64,000 nt of DNA from positions 806,001 to 870,000 of the forward strand of contig NZ_FOBB01000003.1 of NCBI RefSeq assembly GCF_900109685.1, in the 5' to 3' direction. Both the position numbers and the translations under genes were made by a program. This stretch comes from Chitinophaga rupis. GTDB taxonomy: Bacteria > Bacteroidota > Bacteroidia > Chitinophagales > Chitinophagaceae. The notes beneath the pieces were generated by a model. That model saw nothing but the letters and a program-made list of their open reading frames with translations. It was not told the origin of the DNA and searched no databases. Below, piece by piece: positions 34,351 to 42,583 of this stretch (position 1 is its first letter; the number at the start of each line of letters is the position of its first letter).

Positions 34351-35940
34351 ATGGGGTGTGTTTACAATAAGATAAAACGTGTGATAGCTGCTTCCTGCCT
34401 GGGCGGGTTGTTGCTAAGCGCATGCACCAAGAATTTTGAAAGCATCAACGAAAACCCCTATGATTTTAATGAGGATGAGCTAACGCCGGACCTGAAGCTG
34501 CTAGGTGAGCCGCTGATCCAGACTATGCTGAATATTGTGGTAAGCAACGACCCTGCCACCGCGCAGGTACAGCAAAACCTGATAGGCGATGTGTACTCCG
34601 GTTACATGATGACGCCCACTCCTTTTGAATCCAACCGCAACAACACTACCTACGATCTTTTAGATAACTGGAACAACCATGTATGGACCATTGCCTATGG
34701 CAACGTAATGCCTAACTGCAAGTTTGTACAGGAAAAATCAAAAGGCCGGTACTCCGATTTTTATGCCTGGGCGCAGCTGCTGCGGGTAGCTGCCATGCAC
34801 CGGGTAAGCGATGTGTACGGGCCCATCATCTATACCCGGTATGGCATTATTAATACGGACCGCAGCGTGGACTATGATACGCAGCAGGATGCTTACAACG
34901 CCTTTTTCCAGGAACTTTCAGCCGCCATTGATACGCTAACGCTATACACCACCCGCAATCAAAAGAACTTTACGCCTTTTGACCTGGCTTACGGTGGCGA
35001 CTATACCAAATGGGTAAAATTTGCCAACAGCCTGCGGCTGCGGCTGGCAATACGCATTTCCAAAGCTGATCCGGATAAAGCACGCCTGGAAGGGGAGGCT
35101 GCGCTGCAACATCCCCTGGGGCTGCTAACCACCCCGGCAGATAATTTCAGCATCAACATCAGCCCGGTTACACACCCGCTGTATGTGATCTGTTATAAGT
35201 GGAACGATATCCGCATGGGCGCGCCCATGGAATCTATTATGACCGGCTACCATGATCCCCGCCTGCCATCTTACTTCGTGTATTCCGACGCGCGCGATTC
35301 TTCGTATAATGGTATCCGTAATGGCATTAACATCAGCAGCCGGGATACCTACAACAGCTTTTCCAAACTGGCGCCCCTGCCCTCCCGCATACAACTAATG
35401 ACCGCTGCAGAAGCCTGGTTCCTGAAAGCAGAAGCAGCCCTGTATGGCTGGAAAGGCGCGGGTAATGCCGGCAGTAATTATGAGCAGGGCATTCATACCT
35501 CGTTTACACAATACCAGCTGGACAGTGAATTTCCGGAATACATCACCAATCATACCTACACGGCTAAGCCTTATACAGATCCCAAAAACGCTGCTAATAA
35601 TGTACCGGCCGGCAGCCCCTGCCTCAGCAACATTACCATTCAGTGGGATAATAACGCTACTGCCGCTCAAAAGCTGGAACGCATTATTACCCAGAAATGG
35701 ATTGCTATGTTCCCCGAAGGTGAAGAGGCCTGGGCCGAGTTCCGCCGTACCGGTTACCCCAAACTGTTCCCGGTAGTATTGAATTACAGCAACGGTAAAA
35801 TACCCACGGAAACGTTTATACGCCGCATTGCATTCCCGCAATTAGAATATGCCACCAATCCGCAGGGCGTAGCCAGGGCTTTGCAGGCGCTGGGCGGGCC
35901 GGACAATGGCGGTACAAGGTTATGGTGGGACAAACCATAA
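34351..35940 (+). CDS. SusD/RagB-family lipoprotein (SusD-like-2 type)
   Basis: 529 residues. Lipobox LLSAC (Cys about 25) after a short hydrophobic segment, then TKNFESINENPYDFNEDELT, the opening block of the SusD-like-2 family. Other conserved parts are AQLLRVAAMHRVSDVYGPI, YTKWVKFANSLRLRLAIR, LMTAAEAWFLKAEAAL and ERIITQKWIAMFPEGEEAWAEF. It is the lid of the SusC at 30820, 72 bases upstream. Similar in full length to the SusD at 40637. Confidence 0.94.
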   Translation: MGCVYNKIKRVIAASCLGGLLLSACTKNFESINENPYDFNEDELTPDLKLLGEPLIQTMLNIVVSNDPATAQVQQNLIGDVYSGYMMTPTPFESNRNNTTYDLLDNWNNHVWTIAYGNVMPNCKFVQEKSKGRYSDFYAWAQLLRVAAMHRVSDVYGPIIYTRYGIINTDRSVDYDTQQDAYNAFFQELSAAIDTLTLYTTRNQKNFTPFDLAYGGDYTKWVKFANSLRLRLAIRISKADPDKARLEGEAALQHPLGLLTTPADNFSINISPVTHPLYVICYKWNDIRMGAPMESIMTGYHDPRLPSYFVYSDARDSSYNGIRNGINISSRDTYNSFSKLAPLPSRIQLMTAAEAWFLKAEAALYGWKGAGNAGSNYEQGIHTSFTQYQLDSEFPEYITNHTYTAKPYTDPKNAANNVPAGSPCLSNITIQWDNNATAAQKLERIITQKWIAMFPEGEEAWAEFRRTGYPKLFPVVLNYSNGKIPTETFIRRIAFPQLEYATNPQGVARALQALGGPDNGGTRLWWDKP

Positions 35941-35985
35941 GTAAAGAATAAATACGACCTTTAAGCATCATCATACATTGATATT

Positions 35986-37293
35986 ATGAAGGTTAACATC
36001 TTTTGGTTCCGGCGTGACCTTCGCCTGGATGACAACGCAGGATTATACCATGCTTTAAAACAGGACAAACCCGTAATACCCGTTTTCATTTTTGATAAGC
36101 TTATACTGGACGGCCTGGAAGAAAAAACAGACCGCCGGGTAGAATTTATCCGTTTGGCGCTGGAAGATCTGCAGGAAGCATTGGTACAAAAAGGCGCTTC
36201 CCTGGAAGTGTATTACGGCACCCCAACGGAAGTGTTTAAAAAGCTGCTCACCAAACATAACATTGAAAAGGTTTTTACCAACCATGACTATGAGCCCTAT
36301 GCCATTAAAAGAGATAAGGAGATCCAGCAATTGCTAAAAGAGCATGGAGTAAGCTTACACACCTATAAAGACCAGGTGATCTTTGAAAAGAACGAAGTAA
36401 TGAAAGATAACGGGGACCCATATACGGTATATACGCCTTACAGCAAAAGATGGAAAGCCACACTGAATGATTTTTACGCAAAGAGTTATCCCACTGAAAA
36501 ATACTTCCATAATTTTTACAAGCAACCAGCGCACCGCATCCCTTCTTTAAAGTCCATGGGATTTAAAGCAGCAGGCATTCCATTCCCCTCCGCCACACTG
36601 GATGAAGATATTGTACGTAAGTATGATAAGCAGCGGGATATACCCGCTATAAACGGTACTACACACATGGGTGTACATCTGCGCTTTGGTACCGTTAGCA
36701 TCCGGCAGGTACTGCAAACCGCGCAGGAGCTGAATGCGGTGTTTATGTCGGAATTGATATGGCGCGATTTTTTTCAAAGCATTCTCTGGCATTTCCCTAA
36801 AGTGGGCGAAGGCAAAGCATTTAAAGCCGACTATGATTTTATCAAGTGGCGGTATCCTGAACAGGAATTTGAACGCTGGTGTAAGGGCACTACGGGTTAT
36901 CCGCTGGTAGACGCCGGTATGCGCCAGCTGAATGAAACCGGCTTTATGCATAACCGTGTTAGAATGGTAACCGCTTCTTTTTTATCCAAACACTTATTAA
37001 TAGACTGGCGCTGGGGCGAGGCTTACTTTGCGGAAAAGCTGCTGGACTTTGACCTGGCGGCTAATAATGGCAACTGGCAATGGGCTGCCGGCTGCGGGTG
37101 TGATGCGGCCCCTTACTTCAGGATCTTTAATCCTACCCTGCAAACAAAAAGATTTGATCCGCAGCTGCACTACATAAAAAAATGGGTGCCTGAGCTGAAC
37201 ACATTAGACTACCCAACTCCTATCATAGCGCACGAAGCTGCCCGCAAACGCTGCCTGGATGTGTATTCCAAAGCCCTTAAGCAGCCACGTTAA
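35986..37293 (+). CDS. phrB: deoxyribodipyrimidine photolyase (CPD class I type)
   Basis: 435 residues. It uses light and reduced FAD to split cyclobutane pyrimidine dimers. The N-terminal antenna domain (about 1-130) starts VNIFWFRRDLRLDDNAGLYHAL. The C-terminal FAD-binding helical domain (about 195-430) has SELIWRDFFQSILWHFP, TGYPLVDAGMRQLNETGFMHN, RVRMVTASFLSKHLLIDW and DFDLAANNGNWQWAAGCGCDAAPYFRIFNP. The pattern fits a photolyase rather than a signalling cryptochrome, but the distinction needs biochemistry. It lies 45 bases after susD and ahead of a second SusC/SusD pair, an unexpected place. Confidence 0.93.
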   Translation: MKVNIFWFRRDLRLDDNAGLYHALKQDKPVIPVFIFDKLILDGLEEKTDRRVEFIRLALEDLQEALVQKGASLEVYYGTPTEVFKKLLTKHNIEKVFTNHDYEPYAIKRDKEIQQLLKEHGVSLHTYKDQVIFEKNEVMKDNGDPYTVYTPYSKRWKATLNDFYAKSYPTEKYFHNFYKQPAHRIPSLKSMGFKAAGIPFPSATLDEDIVRKYDKQRDIPAINGTTHMGVHLRFGTVSIRQVLQTAQELNAVFMSELIWRDFFQSILWHFPKVGEGKAFKADYDFIKWRYPEQEFERWCKGTTGYPLVDAGMRQLNETGFMHNRVRMVTASFLSKHLLIDWRWGEAYFAEKLLDFDLAANNGNWQWAAGCGCDAAPYFRIFNPTLQTKRFDPQLHYIKKWVPELNTLDYPTPIIAHEAARKRCLDVYSKALKQPR

Positions 37294-37315
37294 TTTTATT
37301 TTGAAAATTTATCAA

Positions 37316-37383
37316 GTGCGATGGTACCTCGGTACTTTTCGCACGACCTCTTATCTGCATCCTTTAAAGGTCAACAAAATCGT
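37316..37383 (+). promoter_or_regulatory. hairpin-rich leader ahead of the second SusC gene
   Basis: GTGCGA (37316-37321) pairs with TCGCAC (37339-37344), and inside it GTAC pairs with GTAC. Then GACCT (37345-37349) can pair with AGGTC near 37368. AACGTGTAAA is repeated shortly after. It may end the photolyase message or form part of the leader of the next gene; no T run follows the first hairpin, so a terminator is uncertain. A 14-codon frame starting at about 37434 is also present. Confidence 0.35.
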
Positions 37384-37509
37384 GCACCAACTTTAACGTG
37401 TAAAATTTAACGTGTAAACAGCATTTATGATTATGAAAAAACTACAGCGCTTAGCTGAGGGGGATTCTATTGCCTAACGTAAACCATGACATTTCAACCA
37501 AACTAGCAT

Positions 37510-40500
37510 ATGAACAGAAAATTCCGTCTTTCATGGACATGCAGACCGGCAAGCGTGATACTTTGCCTGGTACTGGCCGGAGATGCGCGCATGCAGGCCA
37601 TTGCAGCTACTCCCACATTTGCTCATACCCCGGTTGAGCAGGACGTAACAGGCACCGTACGCGATGCCCAGGGCACACCGTTACCCGGTGTAACCGTACA
37701 GGTAAAAGGAAGTAACAAGGGTACACAAACAGATGCTAACGGCGTATTTAAGATCACCGCCAACCCCGGTGATGTGCTGGTATTTAGCTCCATTGGTTTT
37801 GTTGGCACCGAAGTACCTGTGGGTAACAGCACCACGGTAAACATTACCCTGCAAGGCAATGTAAAAGGTTTAAATGAATTGGTAGTAACTGCGCTGGGTG
37901 TAAAGAAAACGCCCAAATCACTTACGTATTCTACACAACGCATCGGCAGTGAAGAGCTCACCACTGCAAAAGATCCCAACCTGATGAACTCTTTGAACGG
38001 TAAGGTGGCCGGCGTAAACATTAACCGCAGCAGCTCCGGTGCAGGCGGCTCTGTTAAAGTAGTGCTGCGTGGTAACAAATCAGCGCAGGGTAGCAACCAG
38101 CCGTTGTATGTAATTGATGGTATACCCATGACCAACTATACCGTACAGCAGCCTAACAGCACCTGGGGTGGCGATGGTACTATCAGCTACGCACCCGGCC
38201 GCGATGGTGGTGATGGTATCTCTAACCTGAACCCGGATGATATTGAAAGCATTTCTGTACTGAAAGGCGCATCAGCATCTGCATTGTATGGCAGCCAGGC
38301 CGCTAACGGCGTAATCCTGATCACCACTAAAAAAGGAAAGAACGGCGCTACAAAAATTGATCTCTCCAGTGGTTTTCAGCTGGACCGCGTAGCTATTAAG
38401 CCTGAGTTCCAGAACAAGTATGGCCAGGATCCCAATGCAGCCACACAAAGCTGGGGCCCTGCCATTAATGGTGCACAGGATAATGTAAAGGACTTTTACC
38501 GCACCGGTTATACCTGGATCAACTCCGTTGGCCTTTCCGGCGGCAATGAAAAAATGCAAACCTATTTTTCGTATGCCAATACCCGTGCGAACGGTGTAAT
38601 ACCTGAAAATGATCTTTCCAGGCACAACATCACTTTCCGCGAAACCGGCAAGTTCCTGGATAACAAGCTAACCCTGGATGGAAGCGCTAATGTGATCATT
38701 CAAAAAATAAACAATGCCCCTGTAACAGGTTTATACTTTAACCCGCTCACAGGCCTGTACCTGTTTCCCCGCGGTTTAAACATGCAGCCTTACAAGGATA
38801 ATTATACAAAGCTGGATGATGTAAGACAGATCTACTTACAGAACTGGCCCTTTAATGAAGATGTGCAGCAGAACCCTTACTGGATCGTAAACAGGAACGG
38901 CAGTGTTACAGAACGTAACCGCACCCTGTTCAGCGCATCTGCCAAATATGATTTTACCGACTGGTTAAGTCTGCAGGCACGCGGTAATATGGACCGCACC
39001 AATGATACCTATGATGCCAGCATTTATGCAGGTACCAACGGCGTGCTTTCCGGTCCCAATGGCCGTTACATTACCAGCAACCTTACCACCACCCAGTTCT
39101 ATGGCGATGTGATCCTGAACCTGAACAGATCTTTCGGCGATATTAAGCTGAATGCATTGTTAGGTTCCAGCATTACAGATACCAAAACAAAAGGTTTAAG
39201 GGCCGACTCCTATAACGGCAGTCTGTATGTAGCCAACTTCTTTACGCTGCAGAACATGACACCCGGTAGCCAGATCAGTACAGAACCCAGCCGCCATCAG
39301 CAGCTGCAGGCAGTTTTTGGTAATGCCAGCATCTCCTTTAAAGACCTGGTATTCCTGGATCTTACCGGCCGTAACGACTGGTCTTCTAACCTCAGCTTTA
39401 CACCAAATGGCTCTTATTTCTATCCTTCCGCAGGTTTATCTTTCATACTGCATGATATGATACCTATGCCGCAGGCTGTTACTTACGCCAAGCTGAGAGG
39501 TTCTTATTCTGTAGTAGGTAACTCTGTACCTATTTACGTAACACACCCGGTAAATAAGCTGGGCGTTTCAGGCGGTACATTTGATTTCAATACTATTCAG
39601 CCTTTTACAGACCTGAAACCTGAAAAAACAAAATCGCTGGAAGTAGGTACTGAATGGCGTTTCCTGAAAGATGCACTGAGCTTTGATTTCACTTACTATA
39701 AAACCAATACCACTAACCAGTACTTCCAGATAGCCGTACCACCGGGCACCGGTTACAGCTTCCGCTATGTGAATGCCGGTAATGTACAGAACACAGGTGT
39801 GGAGGTATTATTAGGTTACAACCTGGTGAACAGCAAGTTCTTTAAATGGAATACCACCATCAACTACTCCAAGAACAAGAACACCGTGAAAGAGCTGGCG
39901 CCCAGCATTGATCAGTTCATCTTAACAGATCCGGGTTCCAATGCTTACACTTCCCTGATCAAAGTAGGCGGTTCTTATGGTGATATTTACGGCCGCGTAT
40001 TACAACGCGATGAGCAGGGCCGCATTATGATAGGCGCTGACGGTTTACCCATGGTAGCTGCGGATCAAAAGTTCATTGGCAACCCCAATCCTAAATGGCA
40101 GGCCGGCTGGAACAACAGCTTTAACATTAAAGACTTTAGCGTAAGCTTTTTGGTGGATGGCAAATTTGGCGGCCAGGTATTGTCTATGACACAGGCCATG
40201 CTGGATCAGTACGGCGTATCCAAAGCAAGCGGCGATGCCCGTGATGCCGGTGGTGTAGTTATTAATGGTGTGGATGCTGATAAAAAACCGGTAAGCACTA
40301 TAGATGCTAAAACCTGGTATACCACTGTTGGCGGCCGTGCAGGCGTAAGTGAGCAGTATGTGTACAGCGCTACTGTGGTAAGACTGCGTGAAGCGTCTAT
40401 CGGTTATTCCTTACCTGCATCCATGCTGAAGAGCAGCTTTGTCAAGAACTTGAAGCTATCGCTGATAGGCCGCAACCTGGCTTATTTCCACAAGAAAGCG

Positions 40501-40611
40501 CCTTATGATCCGGAAGTTACTATGTCAACCGGTAACGGCCTCTCTGGTGTGGATGTGTTTAGCTTACCGGCTGTACGCAGCTTTGGTTTGAACCTGAATG
40601 TGACCTTTTAA
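37510..40611 (+). CDS. SusC/RagA-family TonB-linked transporter without STN domain
   Basis: 1033 residues. Signal peptide, carboxypeptidase-regulatory-like domain (about 45-125, VTGTVRDAQGTPLPGVTVQV), plug (about 125-260, LNELVVTALGVKKTPKSLTY, VVLRGNKSAQGSNQPLYVID, SASALYGSQAANGVILITTK) and barrel ending LNLNVTF. The barrel repeats the pattern of the SusC at 30820, down to SLEVGTEWRFL and NAGNVQNTGVEVLL-like segments, so the two are paralogues. This copy has lost, or never had, the STN domain and has no sigma/anti-sigma genes of its own next to it. Confidence 0.95.
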   Translation: MNRKFRLSWTCRPASVILCLVLAGDARMQAIAATPTFAHTPVEQDVTGTVRDAQGTPLPGVTVQVKGSNKGTQTDANGVFKITANPGDVLVFSSIGFVGTEVPVGNSTTVNITLQGNVKGLNELVVTALGVKKTPKSLTYSTQRIGSEELTTAKDPNLMNSLNGKVAGVNINRSSSGAGGSVKVVLRGNKSAQGSNQPLYVIDGIPMTNYTVQQPNSTWGGDGTISYAPGRDGGDGISNLNPDDIESISVLKGASASALYGSQAANGVILITTKKGKNGATKIDLSSGFQLDRVAIKPEFQNKYGQDPNAATQSWGPAINGAQDNVKDFYRTGYTWINSVGLSGGNEKMQTYFSYANTRANGVIPENDLSRHNITFRETGKFLDNKLTLDGSANVIIQKINNAPVTGLYFNPLTGLYLFPRGLNMQPYKDNYTKLDDVRQIYLQNWPFNEDVQQNPYWIVNRNGSVTERNRTLFSASAKYDFTDWLSLQARGNMDRTNDTYDASIYAGTNGVLSGPNGRYITSNLTTTQFYGDVILNLNRSFGDIKLNALLGSSITDTKTKGLRADSYNGSLYVANFFTLQNMTPGSQISTEPSRHQQLQAVFGNASISFKDLVFLDLTGRNDWSSNLSFTPNGSYFYPSAGLSFILHDMIPMPQAVTYAKLRGSYSVVGNSVPIYVTHPVNKLGVSGGTFDFNTIQPFTDLKPEKTKSLEVGTEWRFLKDALSFDFTYYKTNTTNQYFQIAVPPGTGYSFRYVNAGNVQNTGVEVLLGYNLVNSKFFKWNTTINYSKNKNTVKELAPSIDQFILTDPGSNAYTSLIKVGGSYGDIYGRVLQRDEQGRIMIGADGLPMVAADQKFIGNPNPKWQAGWNNSFNIKDFSVSFLVDGKFGGQVLSMTQAMLDQYGVSKASGDARDAGGVVINGVDADKKPVSTIDAKTWYTTVGGRAGVSEQYVYSATVVRLREASIGYSLPASMLKSSFVKNLKLSLIGRNLAYFHKKAPYDPEVTMSTGNGLSGVDVFSLPAVRSFGLNLNVTF

Positions 40612-40636
40612 GTAACTCACCAAAAAATCAAGGAAG

Positions 40637-42253
40637 ATGAAAAAGATCAGCAATAAATATAGAGCACTGGCCCTTGTTGCATTAACGGCATTGCTGGGCG
40701 CCGGGGCTTGTACCAAGAATTTTGAGGACTACAACACAGATCCAACGGGGCTTACCGAAGACCAGCTGAAGCCGGACTTCAACTTCATTGGCGGTTTTTA
40801 TCCCCAGATACAATCATCCATTTACTATAACTATAATAATACCACCTGGGAATACCAGCTGCAGCAAAACCTGATAGCAGATGTATACTCCGGTTATATG
40901 ATGTCTGCCAACCCGTTCCGCGGCAACATCAGCAACCTTACCTATTCCCTGGTAAATGACTGGAACGGCTTCCCATTCAGCCTGGCTTACAACCGTGTAA
41001 TGGCGCCTATTTTAGAGGTAAAGAGAAGGGGCGCACAATCTGTAGCGCCGGATTTCTGGGGTGTAGCGCTGATCCTGAAAGTGGAGGCTATGCACCGTGT
41101 TACTGATATTTACGGGCCTATCCCCTACAGCCAGTATGGCCAGGGTGGCACCACCTCTGCATACGACAGCCAGGAAAGCATTTACAAACGTTTTTTCCTG
41201 GAGCTGGATACGGCTGTAACTAACCTGAAAGCTTACATAGCCAGCAAACCAGGCGCTACCCCGTTTGCAAAATTTGATATGATCTATGGTGGCGATTATA
41301 AGCAATGGATAAAATTTGCCAACTCGCTGCGCCTGCGCCTTGCGCTGCGTATTGTGAAAGCTGATCCTGCCACTGCTAAAGCGCAGGCTGAAAAAGCCCT
41401 GGCTGATAACGGCGGCCTGCTGGAAACCAATAACGATAACGTAATGGTAAGTGGTTTTGGCATACGCCATCCTTTATATACCATCACCAATAAAGACGGC
41501 TGGAGCGATATTAGCATGAACGCTTCTATGGAGTCTTACCTGGGTGGTTTTCATGATCCGCGCATCGGCAAATATTTTGATCCGGCATCTGATTATCCCG
41601 GCCAGTACAAAGGCATCCGTTTAGGCGGCAGCATCACTGCCAAACCGGGTTACAGCGGTTTTTCCACCCTGGCTTATAAGGAAACAAAAAGCATTAAGGA
41701 TAACTCACCCTTACAGTTAATGACCGCCGCAGAAGTATATTTCCTGCGGGCAGAAGCTGCGCTGCGCAGCTGGGCTAATCCCGGTGGTACGGCACAGGAG
41801 CTGTATGAAAGAGGTATCACTACTTCCCTTTCACAATGGGGTGTAGCAGACCAGGCCAGCGAGTATATGAATGATGCTGTCAGCAAACCCGCTGCTTACG
41901 TGGATCCGAAGAATGCGGCCAACAACGCGCCTTCTCCTTCTTCCATTACTATTAAATGGGATGATGGCGCCACTTTTGACACCAAGCTGGAACGCATCAT
42001 TACCCAGAAATGGATAGCCATATTCCCTGAAGGGCAGGAAGCATGGTCTGAGTTCCGCCGCACCGGTTATCCTAAACTGTTCCCGGTAGTGAATAACCTG
42101 AGCAACGGTACCATCAGCACCACTATACAAATCAGACGTATCAATTTCCCACAGGCGGAATATGTGGCCAACCAGGCAGAAGTACAGAAAGCTATACAGC
42201 TGCTGGGCGGACCTGACAATGGCGGCACAAGACTGTGGTGGGATAAGCTATAA
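40637..42253 (+). CDS. SusD/RagB-family lipoprotein (SusD-like-2 type)
   Basis: 538 residues with a lipobox at LGAGAC (Cys about residue 25) and TKNFEDYNTDPTGLTEDQL straight after. Conserved blocks as in the paralogue at 34351: KVEAMHRVTDIYGPIPYS, YKQWIKFANSLRLRLALR, LMTAAEVYFLRAEAAL, ERIITQKWIAIFPEGQEAW and the C-terminal LLGGPDNGGTRLWWDKL. The gap to SusC is 25 bases, so the two are one transcript, ended by a terminator at 42296. Confidence 0.95.
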   Translation: MKKISNKYRALALVALTALLGAGACTKNFEDYNTDPTGLTEDQLKPDFNFIGGFYPQIQSSIYYNYNNTTWEYQLQQNLIADVYSGYMMSANPFRGNISNLTYSLVNDWNGFPFSLAYNRVMAPILEVKRRGAQSVAPDFWGVALILKVEAMHRVTDIYGPIPYSQYGQGGTTSAYDSQESIYKRFFLELDTAVTNLKAYIASKPGATPFAKFDMIYGGDYKQWIKFANSLRLRLALRIVKADPATAKAQAEKALADNGGLLETNNDNVMVSGFGIRHPLYTITNKDGWSDISMNASMESYLGGFHDPRIGKYFDPASDYPGQYKGIRLGGSITAKPGYSGFSTLAYKETKSIKDNSPLQLMTAAEVYFLRAEAALRSWANPGGTAQELYERGITTSLSQWGVADQASEYMNDAVSKPAAYVDPKNAANNAPSPSSITIKWDDGATFDTKLERIITQKWIAIFPEGQEAWSEFRRTGYPKLFPVVNNLSNGTISTTIQIRRINFPQAEYVANQAEVQKAIQLLGGPDNGGTRLWWDKL

Positions 42254-42295
42254 AGATCTTTTACTCTCTATCTACATTTCACACGTTTGAAAAAA

Positions 42296-42324
42296 GCCGC
42301 TGGTGTTCCCACCGGCGGCATTTT
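42296..42324 (+). terminator. intrinsic terminator after susD
   Basis: A 10-pair stem (42296-42305 with 42310-42319, one G-U) with a TTCC loop, then a short T run (42321-42324). Confidence 0.8.
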
Positions 42325-42381
42325 CTAAAAATCTTGAACCATTTATCCATCAATCATAGATCGCTACAAAAGCAGTTACAA

Positions 42382-42411
42382 AAAAAGTCCCGCCATTTTG
42401 CGGGACTTTTT
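42382..42411. terminator. second, bidirectional intrinsic terminator
   Basis: A 12-bp stem with arms 42382-42393 and 42400-42411, flanked by A and T runs. It lies between the converging susD and M1 peptidase genes. Confidence 0.85.
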
Positions 42412-42526
42412 CATTTATGTCTTTAGTGCTATCCTTTAAACGGCTAACAGTAACAGGCCTGCGCAGTATTGGAAAATTTGCTTCATCCGTTTTTCATAAT
42501 TTAATGTGAACCATTTTCCCCCTAAC

Positions 42527-42561
42527 AAGCAAGCCATCCCGGAAGGTGGGATGGCTTGCTT
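42527..42561. terminator. 14-bp hairpin downstream of the M1 peptidase gene
   Basis: AAGCAAGCCATCCC (42527-42540) pairs perfectly with 42548-42561. It is 22 bases after the peptidase stop on the minus strand. No T run follows, so it may protect the 3' end rather than end transcription. Besides these hairpins the gap 42254-42583 holds nothing recognised. Confidence 0.6.
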
Positions 42562-42583
42562 AAAGTATAAGAAATTCAGTGAA

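Noticed and set aside
37434..37478. 14-codon frame ahead of the SusC gene as a leader peptide
   Set aside because: No run of a single regulatory amino acid, and no clear terminator or anti-terminator pair follows it.
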